Origin: a bacterium
GTDB taxonomy: Bacteria > Bdellovibrionota_C > UBA2361 > SZUA-149 > JAGRAN01
Length of the DNA stretch: 37,059 nt
Assembly (NCBI GenBank): GCA_030431555.1
Contig: JAUIIP010000004.1
Span: forward strand, 1 to 37,059
Reading direction: 5' to 3'
A program made the position numbers and the translations under genes. This document shows positions 17,201 through 27,332 of the stretch, in pieces. The notes beneath the pieces are model-generated. The model made no database searches. It was not told the DNA's origin and worked only from the letters and a program-made list of their open reading frames with translations. Each line of letters starts with the position of its first letter. The first letter of the stretch is position 1.

Positions 17201-17494
17201 CTAGTTGCTGTAGGTGTCTTCGGACTTAACGGCTTCTTTCAACGCTGTTCCGGCGCGGAAGGTTGCGACGTTTTGTTCCGCGATGGGCATCGGCTCGCCG
17301 GTTTTCGGGTTGCGCGCAACAGTTGCTTTTCGCCTGCGACGTTCGAACGTTCCGAACCCGGATAAAGTGATCTTTTCGCCCTTGGCCAAACGCTCCTGCA
17401 TTGTCGAGAGCATTAGACGAATAATTCTTTCGCTTTCTTTTGGGGATATGCCGGCGCGTTGGGCAACTTCGGCAACAAGTTCCGATTTAGTCAT
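17201..17494 (-). CDS. HU/IHF-family nucleoid DNA-bending protein
   Basis: The 97-residue protein matches the HU/IHF fold from end to end: MTKSELVAEVAQRAGISPKESERI, GEKITLSGFGTFERRRRKATVARNPKTGEPMPI with the DNA-intercalating Pro arm, and VATFRAGTALKEAV. The RxARNPKTG segment is shared by HU and IHF-alpha, so I do not choose a symbol. It acts as a dimer on DNA. It is separated from lpxD by about 100 bp in which I see no other feature. Confidence 0.95.
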   Translation of the reverse strand: MTKSELVAEVAQRAGISPKESERIIRLMLSTMQERLAKGEKITLSGFGTFERRRRKATVARNPKTGEPMPIAEQNVATFRAGTALKEAVKSEDTYSN

Positions 17495-17596
17495 TTGTTA
17501 GGCCTAGTGCATACAAAAGGTTAGATCCTGACCACTTTCGTCAACTTAGCGCTAAACAAATCTTCTGGCAAGGAGAAAAAATGAATAGTTTGCAGG

Positions 17597-18334
17597 CTAT
17601 GACTCGCCTCCGAGCGCAAGATCGACAATCTCAAGCTGCCCCACATACGACTTAGTTCGGTAGGAGTCGACTTCGTTCAGCCGCTTCAAGATATGGTCCA
17701 TGATTTTGCACTGTTTTTCGATCTGCTCCAGCACTCCCTGCAGCTCCGGCTTGGACTGCAGTTCGCTGCGCTCCGAGAGTTTTGTTAAGAGCTGGCAGTT
17801 AAGCAGCATGGCTGTTAGCGGCTGACCGAGTTCGTGGGCCGCTGCACCGGCCACTTGGGAGGCGACTAGTTCGCGCTCTTTGTGCGCCAGCAAGGATTGG
17901 GTTTCCTGAAGTCGGTTAGTCAGATCTTTTATGCGCAGCAGTGCGCGGGTTCTCGCTGCAAGCTCTGGTAGGGCGAATGGCTTGGTTACATACTCGTCAG
18001 CCCCACAGTCGAGACCGTTTACTTTATCGATAAGCTCCGACTGGGAAGTTAGCAGCATAGTTGGGGTGAAACATGAGGCATGCGATTTTACCCAGCGGCA
18101 GACTTCAATCCCGCTGGCACCGGGCATTTGAACGTCGAGTATCAGCATATCCGGCGCAAAATCATTGAACGCCTCCAATGCTTCATTGCCGTCTTCGCAG
18201 ATTTTAAGCTCATAGCCTTCTTCGAATAATGCTAGTTCGATTAAATTGCGGCTGTGCTCGCAATCGTCGGCGATAAGGATCTTTGCTGGTCTGTTTGATT
18301 CTTTCGACACCGTCTGAATTCCCAAATTTTTCAT
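17597..18334 (-). CDS. Response-regulator receiver fused to a HisKA-like dimerisation domain, no ATPase domain
   Basis: The 245-residue protein has a complete receiver (residues 16-135): acidic pair D23/D24, phosphoacceptor D67 in LILDVQMPG, T96, and K118 in VTKPF. A coiled coil leads to an H-box, AGAAAHELGQPLTAML, with His at about residue 167. A second helix ends near 225. The HATPase_c domain that normally follows is missing; the protein stops 20 residues later. The ATG at 18334 begins MKNLGIQTV; the longer frame to 18508 adds a tail unrelated to any receiver. It could be a phosphotransfer or adaptor protein served by another kinase. The gene order gives no partner. Confidence 0.85.
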   Translation of the reverse strand: MKNLGIQTVSKESNRPAKILIADDCEHSRNLIELALFEEGYELKICEDGNEALEAFNDFAPDMLILDVQMPGASGIEVCRWVKSHASCFTPTMLLTSQSELIDKVNGLDCGADEYVTKPFALPELAARTRALLRIKDLTNRLQETQSLLAHKERELVASQVAGAAAHELGQPLTAMLLNCQLLTKLSERSELQSKPELQGVLEQIEKQCKIMDHILKRLNEVDSYRTKSYVGQLEIVDLALGGES

Positions 18335-18551
18335 GCACCCATAAATGACACATGGTGAAGTAGCAAAAGCTGTGCCTCTTAAAACGGGAAAATGATCTGT
18401 GTAAAAACAGACAGTTATCGCAAGCAGGCTACTGCTGCAGTATGTCCCTGGGCTGCTAACAGCCTGCAATTCTTTCGTAGCAGCCAAACTTGCGCTGCGG
18501 ATTATCATTAACTAAGCTCCCGGGGGTTTGGCGATATCCGTGGAAAGAATT
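18335..18551. promoter_or_regulatory. Divergent intergenic region between receiver gene and lipoprotein gene
   Basis: This 217-bp divergent region contains a separated inverted repeat, GCAGGCT at 18424-18430 and AGCCTGC at 18459-18465. The plus-strand gene has a GGAAAG ribosome-binding site just before its ATG. I could not identify promoters with confidence. Confidence 0.3.
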
Positions 18552-19244
18552 ATGAAAATCAGTCGATTAGCAGCATCAGCCCTTTGTCTTCTAGCAACTT
18601 CCTGCAGCGGTGGCGGCGGCGGAGGGGGAGGAGGCGACGGACAGTCGCTCGTGCGCTCCAAGAGCACGGCGGTGCGGATAATCCACGCAGCAATCGATGC
18701 TACTCCTGTAACGGCAGTGATTGGTGACGGGGAAGAGCGCGAGCTGGTTCAATCTGCGCGCTACGCGCAGCCTCGATTTTACTCTCCTATTCCCAGCGGC
18801 TCAGTTGACCTCAAAGTGGAGCGAGCCAACACTCCGGGTTCAGTTATCCGCTCCTTTGCAGGAGAGTTCGCGGCAAATACCGAATACACGATCGTGGTTT
18901 ATGGGCAGATCGATTCTACCGGGCTTAGGTTGGCCCTGCTGGAAGACACGACAGAAAGACCGGAGCCCGGGATGGCCCTTGTTAACGTCTTTAACGGCTA
19001 CATCGAAGACAGCATATCCGTAACCGTAGGCGACGCATCTTATTCCGGCGTTTCCTTCGGCGCATCCGGCGGGTATCAAACAATCTCAGCCGGCGAAACC
19101 GTAGTAACGGTGCGAAACGGCAGCGGCGGACTGCTTGGAAGTTTCACCACAGAGCTTCCCGATCAAGGCGAGGCTACGATTGCTGTGGTCGGCTCCAGCG
19201 ATTTGGGCGTTCGCTTTTTCCCGGTCTATTTGGATTTAGATTGA
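18552..19244 (+). CDS. DUF4397-like secreted lipoprotein
   Basis: The 230-residue protein has a lipoprotein signal peptide (MKISRLAASALCLLATSC) followed by a run of nine glycines, a flexible tether common on surface lipoproteins. The body has two beta-sandwich-like repeats, VRIIHAAIDATPVTAVIGD... and LVNVFNGYIEDSISVTVGD..., of the DUF4397 type. Function is unknown; this fold is usually extracellular. The ATG at 18552 is preferred over 18528 because it directly precedes the basic N-region of the signal peptide. Its end overlaps the convergent tatC end by 19 bp. Confidence 0.8.
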   Translation: MKISRLAASALCLLATSCSGGGGGGGGGDGQSLVRSKSTAVRIIHAAIDATPVTAVIGDGEERELVQSARYAQPRFYSPIPSGSVDLKVERANTPGSVIRSFAGEFAANTEYTIVVYGQIDSTGLRLALLEDTTERPEPGMALVNVFNGYIEDSISVTVGDASYSGVSFGASGGYQTISAGETVVTVRNGSGGLLGSFTTELPDQGEATIAVVGSSDLGVRFFPVYLDLD

Positions 19245-19972
19245 TCGCTCTCCTTCGGGCGCTCTACGGCTCTGGCGATCATAATGCACAAGCCGTAGAG
19301 GAATATCAGCGGAAGCGCCAGCAGCACCTGCGTCGCTACGTCAGGTGGGGTTAGAATTGCCGCGACTATAAAAATCCCGACAACACTTACTTGGGCCTTC
19401 TCAATAAGAAATTTGCTGGAAATCAAGCCCAAGCGAGCAAGAAAAAACGTGCCGACCGGCAATTCGAAGACAACTCCGAAGACCAGCAGCAGCTTTGTAA
19501 CGAAACTTAAATACTCCCCGATGCGAATTGTCGGCGTGACTTCAATCGATAGAAACTGGCTTTCGAAGAACTGAAAGGCAAACGGCAGCACCACGAAAAA
19601 ACAAAAGCTTATTCCGACGAAAAAAAAGAAAGATGAAGCAGCGACGAACGGAAACGCCAAGCTTCGTTCATCCTCATAGAGGCCGGGTGAAATGAACCTC
19701 CACGCTTCGAGGAAGCAATACGGCGCAGCGAAGATTATTCCTCCGACGAGCGCTACCTTTAATTTGACGATGAAACCTTCAGCGACGCCGGTTCCAATCA
19801 GCTGAGGCTTTTCAAAGTTTGCTCGTAGCGGCTCTGTTAGGAAGGCAAAAAGCTGCTCGGAAAACATAAAGCAGACTATTGAAAGTACGAAGACCGCAAT
19901 AACAGCGCGCACCAGTCTGTTGCGAAGCTCCTCGAGGTGCCCCGTCAGCGGCATTTCTCCGGTTTCGCTCAT
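19226..19972 (-). CDS. tatC: Sec-independent protein translocase TatC
   Basis: The 248-residue six-span membrane protein opens MSETGEMPLTGHLEELRNRLVRAV, containing the conserved HLEELRxR motif that recognises twin-arginine signal peptides. It continues with FVTKLLLVFGVVFELPV and AILTPPDVATQVLLALPLIFLYGLCI, both conserved in TatC. It is the core receptor of the Tat pathway for folded proteins. It overlaps the tatA/B gene by 4 bp (ATGA). Confidence 0.97.
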   Translation of the reverse strand: MSETGEMPLTGHLEELRNRLVRAVIAVFVLSIVCFMFSEQLFAFLTEPLRANFEKPQLIGTGVAEGFIVKLKVALVGGIIFAAPYCFLEAWRFISPGLYEDERSLAFPFVAASSFFFFVGISFCFFVVLPFAFQFFESQFLSIEVTPTIRIGEYLSFVTKLLLVFGVVFELPVGTFFLARLGLISSKFLIEKAQVSVVGIFIVAAILTPPDVATQVLLALPLIFLYGLCIMIARAVERPKESDQSKSK

Positions 19973-20277
19973 TGCGGTAAGTCTTTACTCTCTGTCGCGT
20001 TGGATTCGCAGCTTTCGCTGTCCTCGCAGTGTTCGCATGCATGCTCTTCCAGTGGCTTTTTTTGAGCATTCTCGGTGCGAAGCTGCGCCTGGGTCGACTC
20101 ACGCTCCTGCTCCAAGTCACTCAGAGCAATCTCGCGCCTAAAATCGTCGGCGGTTCTTCGAAGCTCTCCAAGCGCTCTTCCGAGTGAGCGCGAAACTTCT
20201 GGAAGTTTCTTGGGGCCGAAGACCAGTAGAGCAACGACGAGAATAAAAAGAATTTCCGTAAAACCAAGTCCAAACAC
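19969..20277 (-). CDS. Tat translocase pore/adaptor protein TatA/B with cysteine-rich tail
   Basis: The GTG-started 102-residue protein has the TatA/B form: an N-terminal membrane helix (GFTEILFILVVALLVFGPKKLPEV) with the FGPKKLP hinge, then an amphipathic helix (SRSLGRALGELRRTADDFRREI) and an acidic tail. The tail ends with HACEHCEDSESCES, four cysteines, which is not typical of TatA or TatB. No second tatA/B gene is present here, so it may serve both roles or another copy lies elsewhere. It starts 3 bp after the apt stop. Confidence 0.9.
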   Translation of the reverse strand: MFGLGFTEILFILVVALLVFGPKKLPEVSRSLGRALGELRRTADDFRREIALSDLEQERESTQAQLRTENAQKKPLEEHACEHCEDSESCESNATESKDLPQ

Positions 20278-20280
20278 GAC

Positions 20281-20823
20281 TTATGAGCCCTCGTATTGAA
20301 TTATCGAAAATGCCTCGACCTGTCCGAGCTGGTCTCTGCCTTTCAAGTCAGGCAGCTCCACAACAAAGCAGCACTCAAGCACCTCAGCGCCGATTCTCTG
20401 CAGCAGCTCTACGGTGCCCTTGGCCGTTCCGCCTGTGGCGAGCAGATCGTCAATTACAACAACTTTATCGCCAGGACTGACGGCATCCTTTCGGATTTCC
20501 AGCTCACCTTCGCCGTATTCGAGTACATAGTAGATTCGCTCGACTTCCGGAGGCAGTTTGCCTGGTTTGCGAACCGGTACAAACGGCTTATTCAGCTCAT
20601 AAGCGAGTGCGGCGCCGAAAATAAAGCCTCGAGCATCGATTCCAACAATCGCATCGATTTCTTTGCCGCTGCAGCGCGAGGCCAGCGCCTGTGTAACGTG
20701 ATGAAACAATTCGGGTGCCCGCATCACCGCAGTTACGTCATAAAATAATATTCCTTGCTTAGGAAAATCCGGTATCGTGGGAATCGCAGAGCGGAGTTCT
20801 TCTCTAAGTTCTTCAAGCTGCAT
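20281..20823 (-). CDS. apt: Adenine phosphoribosyltransferase
   Basis: The 180-residue purine salvage enzyme converts adenine and PRPP to AMP. It has IPDFPKQGILFYDVTAVM at the N-terminus, GIDARGFIFGAALAYEL, PVRKPGKLP, and the PRPP-binding loop VVVIDDLLATGGTAKG. Length and motifs are standard. It heads a short minus-strand operon with the two Tat genes. It is divergent from dnaG across about 114 bp. Confidence 0.96.
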   Translation of the reverse strand: MQLEELREELRSAIPTIPDFPKQGILFYDVTAVMRAPELFHHVTQALASRCSGKEIDAIVGIDARGFIFGAALAYELNKPFVPVRKPGKLPPEVERIYYVLEYGEGELEIRKDAVSPGDKVVVIDDLLATGGTAKGTVELLQRIGAEVLECCFVVELPDLKGRDQLGQVEAFSIIQYEGS

Positions 20824-20937
20824 GCTATTTTGTCCAAAAGGTCTTATCGGCTAACGTTTCGGTGACTTGCTCTCTCATTAGACCAGATGGGAGCGTTTTG
20901 CTAATCTTAGTTGGTCGTTTTCCTGGGTGAAAGTCCA

Positions 20938-23025
20938 TTGGCCATTCCTTCCGAAATTATTGAAGCAGTTCGCGAACGCACCAGTCTGGTCGACGTGGTC
21001 TCAGAGTCGGTTAAGCTCAAGCCAAGCGGAAAGAATCATCTCGGGCTGTGTCCCTTCCACAGAGAAAAAACCCCCTCGTTCAACGTACGGGAAGAAGAGG
21101 GGACTTTTCACTGTTTCGGCTGTGGAAAGCACGGCTCTGTTTTTGATTTCGTTATGGAAACTCGAGGATTGAGCTTTCCCGAGGCAGTTGCTTTTCTTGC
21201 TAATCGTATCGGAATTAAGATACCGGAGCGTGGTTCATGGAAGCGCAGCGAGGCGGATTCGCAGGCCAAGGAGCGCCAGAAGCTGCTTAGAGCAATTACC
21301 GCAGTAGCGAGTTCTGTGTTTAGTGACGCCCTATGGCGCGATGAACGCGGCAAAGAAGCCCGCAGATATCTCGAAAGACGCGGCATTACCGAGGCGGCCA
21401 GCCGCAAGTACATGCTCGGATTTGCGCCCGCCGGCTGGGACTTCATCCTCGAGGCTGCTAGAAAGCGGCTCGAAGAGCATCCCTCAGCTCTGCTCTCGCC
21501 GGCGCTTGAGGCGGAAGGCCGTCTAGAGGAGCTTCTGCTGGAGGCAGGGCTTGTGCGCCTAAAGCGCGAGCAAAACGAGAAGTCAGGCGCCAAACAACGT
21601 CGTGTCTACGATACCTTCCGCGAACGCCTAATGTTTACCATTTCTCGAAGTGACGGCGCCCCTGTTGCGTTCGGCGGTCGGGATCTTTCTGGAGCTGAAA
21701 AGGTTCCCAAGTACATCAACTCTCCGGAAAGCCCGATTTACCTCAAACGCAAGACTCTCTACGGCCTTAATCAGGCACTTCCCATGATGCGCAGCGAGCG
21801 GCGGGTTTATCTTGTGGAAGGCTATTTTGATGTCATTTCTATGGTGCAGCGAGGGTTCGAAAATACAGTTGCCAGCTGCGGCACCGCTATCGCCCCTGAC
21901 CACGTCTCAATTCTTAAGCGTTTCGTGGACCGAGTGACGATTGTTTTTGACGGCGACAGCGCGGGGCGCAAGGCTGCAGCGGGCTGCGCCGATTTGTTCG
22001 TTAACAGCGGGATCGATGTCACTGTCGTGATGCTCGAAGAAGGAGAGGACCCCGACACTGTGTGCCGCCGCTGCGACCGGGAAACGGTTCTAAGCCGCTT
22101 CGCTGAACGCGAGCATAGACTCTTCGATATATTCGTCTCTCAGCAGTTCGACGCGCTCGGCAGCGATGCAGAGAGCGCCAGCTCAGTTGTTCGCGGAAAA
22201 GTCGGCGAGGCCTTCGCGTCCTTAGCTTCGCGCGTTACTAACAGCGTCGAGCGCGAAGCGCTGACAAAGCGCGCGGCCGAGCAGATTGGAATTAGTTTTT
22301 CGGCGCTTGAAGAGCTGGTGAAAACGAAGAAGGTCAGCCAGGGCGCCAAAGCCCCATCCTACGGATACTCAAAAAGCAGCTATTCGCGCGGTTCTGGCGC
22401 AAACTCCAGTTCTACAGGCCGCCCTCAGTCAAACGCGCCTCAGTCGGCTGCTGACTTCGAGTCAGCGAGTGCTCCAACGGCTGAGCTTGAGCCGCCGGCC
22501 TGGCTGAGGGAAGCCAACGAGCAAATTGGCGGCGCGACGGCCAAACCTGCCAAGAGTCGCGGAGCGGTCGCTGGCGACTATATCCCCTGGTGGCGCGATC
22601 TACTGATAGCCGGCTTGGTCAGACCCCAAATTGCGGATAGACTGTTAAAAGTGCTGACCGGCGGAGATTTGTCAGTTCCAGACAATGTGTCCGCCTTGCT
22701 CAGACGAGCTATGGATCTTGAGCTGGCCGAAGATTGCAGCTGGGAGGACATAGAAGCGCTGCTAACAGAGCATCAGCTTGACGCTAAGTTATTCAAAATA
22801 CACTTTGCGCGGGCTAGATATGTAGGAGGATTGCAGTTTGAACGCCTACTTAGCAGTGTGACTCAAGATGCTGTTCGCTCAGGATTGCGTGAAGAATTAC
22901 TGCGCCTGAAAGGTGAGGAGGCCAATGCGGCAGACGAGGAAACACTCCAGCGGCTGGTGCAGGAGAAGCTTGCTCGTAAACGAGCTATGGCAATGATGGG
23001 TCGCAAACGCGAAGACGTAGAATAA
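20938..23025 (+). CDS. dnaG: DNA primase DnaG
   Basis: The product is about 695 residues. The N-terminal zinc domain has CPFHREKTPSF...FHCFGCGKHG (Cys/His/Cys/Cys ligands). The central RNA polymerase domain has TOPRIM motifs VYLVEGYFDVISMVQRGF and VTIVFDGDSAGRKAA. A Ser/Gly-rich linker (about 475-510) leads to a C-terminal helicase-binding-type helical domain. It makes RNA primers at the replication fork. The TTG at 20938, with GGTGAAAG upstream, gives MAIPSEIIEAVRERTSLVDVV, the normal family start; a TTG at 20911 would add nine unrelated residues. It precedes rpoD, as in the classical macromolecular synthesis operon. Confidence 0.97.
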   Translation: MAIPSEIIEAVRERTSLVDVVSESVKLKPSGKNHLGLCPFHREKTPSFNVREEEGTFHCFGCGKHGSVFDFVMETRGLSFPEAVAFLANRIGIKIPERGSWKRSEADSQAKERQKLLRAITAVASSVFSDALWRDERGKEARRYLERRGITEAASRKYMLGFAPAGWDFILEAARKRLEEHPSALLSPALEAEGRLEELLLEAGLVRLKREQNEKSGAKQRRVYDTFRERLMFTISRSDGAPVAFGGRDLSGAEKVPKYINSPESPIYLKRKTLYGLNQALPMMRSERRVYLVEGYFDVISMVQRGFENTVASCGTAIAPDHVSILKRFVDRVTIVFDGDSAGRKAAAGCADLFVNSGIDVTVVMLEEGEDPDTVCRRCDRETVLSRFAEREHRLFDIFVSQQFDALGSDAESASSVVRGKVGEAFASLASRVTNSVEREALTKRAAEQIGISFSALEELVKTKKVSQGAKAPSYGYSKSSYSRGSGANSSSTGRPQSNAPQSAADFESASAPTAELEPPAWLREANEQIGGATAKPAKSRGAVAGDYIPWWRDLLIAGLVRPQIADRLLKVLTGGDLSVPDNVSALLRRAMDLELAEDCSWEDIEALLTEHQLDAKLFKIHFARARYVGGLQFERLLSSVTQDAVRSGLREELLRLKGEEANAADEETLQRLVQEKLARKRAMAMMGRKREDVE

Positions 23026-23193
23026 ATCCCGTTTATATTTGTATTAAAATCAATTGCTTAAGTTTGTCGCTCTGACACTTTGCGTAATTGACTATTACAT
23101 ATTAGTGTTACTCAGTTTTTGGCGCCGTGTTTGCCGGTTCTGCGGAATCGGGTAGCGCCGAAGGATCGCTCAGAGGAGTATTTCGTAAATATT
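23026..23193 (+). promoter_or_regulatory. dnaG-rpoD spacer, probable site of an rpoD promoter
   Basis: The 168-bp spacer is AT-rich in its first half and holds TTGACT near 23086, a good -35 match, but no clear -10 at the proper distance. A GAGGAG at about 23172-23177 lies 16 nt before the chosen rpoD ATG, farther than ideal. A separate rpoD promoter is plausible but not proven. Confidence 0.3.
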
Positions 23194-25068
<1,875 letters not shown>

Positions 25069-25120
25069 GAAGCCTAGTCAGTTGACGGGCACTGCCCCTA
25101 CGGGTAATTTCAGCGCTTCT

Positions 25121-25194
25121 GGCCCCATAGCTCAGTTGGTTAGAGCACCCGGCTCATAACCGGATGGTCCTAGGTTCAAGTCCTAGTGGGGCCA
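25121..25194 (+). tRNA. tRNA with CAU anticodon, probably tRNA-Ile2 (lysidine-modified)
   Basis: A complete cloverleaf is visible: acceptor GGCCCCA/TGGGGCC, D arm GCTC...GAGC, anticodon loop CTCATAA (CAT), T arm CTAGG-TTCAAGT-CCTAG, discriminator A. CCA is not encoded. The anticodon stem has a C-A mismatch at its outer pair (27-43). The acceptor and T-loop (GGTTCAAGTCC) look more like E. coli tRNA-Ile2(CAU) than elongator tRNA-Met, so Ile2 is favoured. It sits between rpoD and the zinc-ribbon gene. Confidence 0.95.
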
Positions 25195-25254
25195 CTCAGT
25201 TGCGGATGATTTTTGGGGAACAATTGTTTTATTCACATCAACTAAAGGCTTATC

Positions 25255-26001
25255 GTGGCTAAAAAATCCAACGCAGACGTAAACCAGCTCCTTCGTGAAC
25301 TTTGCGATATCGACGCTAAAATCTTTGTCGCAAGCAAGCGCAAAAAAGAAATCGAGCGCGCTACAGCTGACTATGAGGCGCAGCTTGAAATTCAGCGCAC
25401 AAAGCTCCAGGAAGCCGAGGATGCAGCTAAGGAAGGCAATCTTCAGCAGGTGCTTGAAGAGCAGCGTCTTAAGGATGAGCAGATCGCGATGGTTCAGCGG
25501 CGAAAGCAGTTGACGACCGTCGGTGGTGCTAAAGGCGCTAAGCTAATGGAGCGCGAGCTGGACACGGCCACCAAAACGATCCAGGCGATGGAAGAGCGTG
25601 CGATGAAGGCCATCGAAGACGCCGATGAGCTTGAGGAAAAGCTGGCGACGCTTAGAGATGCGGTCTCAGAAATCGAACAACACCACAATGCTCATGTTGA
25701 CGAGACTAAAGATGAGCTGGGAGAGCTGAACTCCACTTTAGAAAAAGACACTAAAGAGCGCGATAAGGTCCTGAATGGTTTGGACGACCGCCTGCAGCGG
25801 CTTTATAACCGTGTGGCCGGGCGCTATCCAGGTGATGCGGTGGCTTTTGCCAGCAAGGGCTCCTGCCGCAGCTGCTACCGTTCGCTGCCGCCGCAAACCT
25901 ACAACCAAGTCCTTGCGGGGAATCTGTTGATTCAGTGTCCCGGCTGCCAGCGGCTGATTGTTGCCAGCCCCGAAGCGCTGGCCGAAGTTTCCGCAGCGTA
26001 G
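25255..26001 (+). CDS. Coiled-coil protein with C-terminal C4 zinc ribbon (DUF164/CT398-like)
   Basis: The 248-residue protein is mostly a long antiparallel coiled coil (about 10-190, rich in Glu/Lys/Ala/Leu). A zinc ribbon follows with GSCRSCYRSLPPQ and LIQCPGCQRLIV, four Cys in two CxxC pairs. This is the widespread DUF164 family (Helicobacter HP0958/FlgZ, Chlamydia CT398), linked to sigma-54 or flagellar proteins in some species. No such partner is in this window. The start is GTG at 25255 with AAAGG upstream. It is followed 9 bp later by hemL. Confidence 0.9.
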   Translation: MAKKSNADVNQLLRELCDIDAKIFVASKRKKEIERATADYEAQLEIQRTKLQEAEDAAKEGNLQQVLEEQRLKDEQIAMVQRRKQLTTVGGAKGAKLMERELDTATKTIQAMEERAMKAIEDADELEEKLATLRDAVSEIEQHHNAHVDETKDELGELNSTLEKDTKERDKVLNGLDDRLQRLYNRVAGRYPGDAVAFASKGSCRSCYRSLPPQTYNQVLAGNLLIQCPGCQRLIVASPEALAEVSAA

Positions 26002-26010
26002 GATTCAGTG

Positions 26011-27321
26011 ATGGGATCGCGCCTCGACCAGTCCCGGCGCTGTTGGACCCGAGCACAGCAATTTATCCCGGGAGGTGTGAACAGCCCGGTTCGAGCGTTC
26101 AAGGGCGTTGCGCATGACGGGATAGACGTTGTGCCGCCGTTCATAGCTTCCGCAAGCGGGGCAGAAGTTCGCGATATCGATGGGAACAGCTACATTGATT
26201 ATGTAGGTTCCTGGGGACCGATGATTCTCGGTCACGCTAACCCAATAATTTCTGCTGCGATTTCAAGTGCTCTTGAGCGAGGGACTAGTTTCGGGGCACC
26301 GACTGAGGCAGAAGTAGAGTTCGCTGAACTGCTGACCCAGTTGGTACCTCCGCTAGAGATGGTGCGTCTCGTTAATTCTGGGACGGAAGCCACGATGAGC
26401 GCTTTGCGCCTGGCCCGCGGCGCCACTGGACGCGATTATGTCATCAAGTGCGAAGGCTGTTACCACGGACATGCAGATTCTTTTCTGGTTTCGGCTGGCA
26501 GCGGAGTCGCTACCTTTGCGATCCCAGGAACTCCCGGTGTGCCTAGCGCTGTTGCTGAGCTGACAATCAGCGTCCCATATAACGACCTGGAGGCAATGGA
26601 GCATGCAGTTGCCGGTGCAGGTGCTGACAAGGTTGCGGCAATAATCCTTGAACCGGTTCCGGGCAATATGGGGCTGGTCCTTCCTAAGGAAGGATATCTT
26701 GCCGGATTGAGGTCACTTTGTGACAAGCACGGGATTGTGCTGATTTTCGATGAAGTAATGAGTGGATTTCGCGTGAGTCTCGGCGGCGCGTCGGAGCGTT
26801 TCGGAGTCATGCCGGACCTCGTCACTTTGGGTAAGGTTATCGGCGGCGGTATGCCCGTTGGAGCCTTCGGCGGAAAGTCAGACTTAATGCAGCAGCTCGC
26901 TCCTGCGGGCCCCGTTTACCAGGCCGGCACTCTTTCAGGAAACCCGCTTGGCGTGGCCGCGGGAATCGCCGCACTGACTGAACTTAAGCGCATCGATCCC
27001 TATCCGGCATTGGAGGAGTTGGCGATCCGTTGGCAGGGCGGAATGCAGCAGGCCGCCGATGACAACTCGGTAGATTTTCAAGCGAGCAGCCTGGGTTCGA
27101 TGGTTGGCTTTTTCTTTTCTGCCAAAGCTGTCGAGAACTACGCAGATGCGAAAGCCGCCGACAGTGCCAGGTTCGCCGCTTTCTTTCATGAGATGCTCTC
27201 TCGCGGGATTTACCTTGCGCCGTCTGCATTCGAAGCTGGGTTCTTGTCGACCTCACATACCATGCAGCACGTAGACCGGACTATTGCTGCGGCGCAGGAG
27301 AGCTTCGCCGCGTTGGCGTAG
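26011..27321 (+). CDS. hemL: Glutamate-1-semialdehyde 2,1-aminomutase HemL
   Basis: The 436-residue PLP enzyme forms 5-aminolevulinate in the C5 haem pathway. Family marks are FIPGGVNSPVRAFKGV, FVNSGTEATMSALRLAR-type VRLVNSGTEATMSALRLARGATG, CYHGHADSFLVSAGSG, and DEVMSGFRVSLGG. The PLP lysine lies in LVTLGKVIGGGMPVGAFGG. The ATG at 26011 has AGGA 7 nt upstream, better than the GTG just before it. It overlaps no gene and is followed by mutM after 11 bp. Confidence 0.97.
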   Translation: MGSRLDQSRRCWTRAQQFIPGGVNSPVRAFKGVAHDGIDVVPPFIASASGAEVRDIDGNSYIDYVGSWGPMILGHANPIISAAISSALERGTSFGAPTEAEVEFAELLTQLVPPLEMVRLVNSGTEATMSALRLARGATGRDYVIKCEGCYHGHADSFLVSAGSGVATFAIPGTPGVPSAVAELTISVPYNDLEAMEHAVAGAGADKVAAIILEPVPGNMGLVLPKEGYLAGLRSLCDKHGIVLIFDEVMSGFRVSLGGASERFGVMPDLVTLGKVIGGGMPVGAFGGKSDLMQQLAPAGPVYQAGTLSGNPLGVAAGIAALTELKRIDPYPALEELAIRWQGGMQQAADDNSVDFQASSLGSMVGFFFSAKAVENYADAKAADSARFAAFFHEMLSRGIYLAPSAFEAGFLSTSHTMQHVDRTIAAAQESFAALA

Positions 27322-27332
27322 CGCCAAACATA

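Noticed and set aside
25121-25194. Initiator tRNA-fMet
   Set aside because: The acceptor stem starts with a proper G-C pair and the anticodon stem lacks the three G-C pairs of initiator tRNA.
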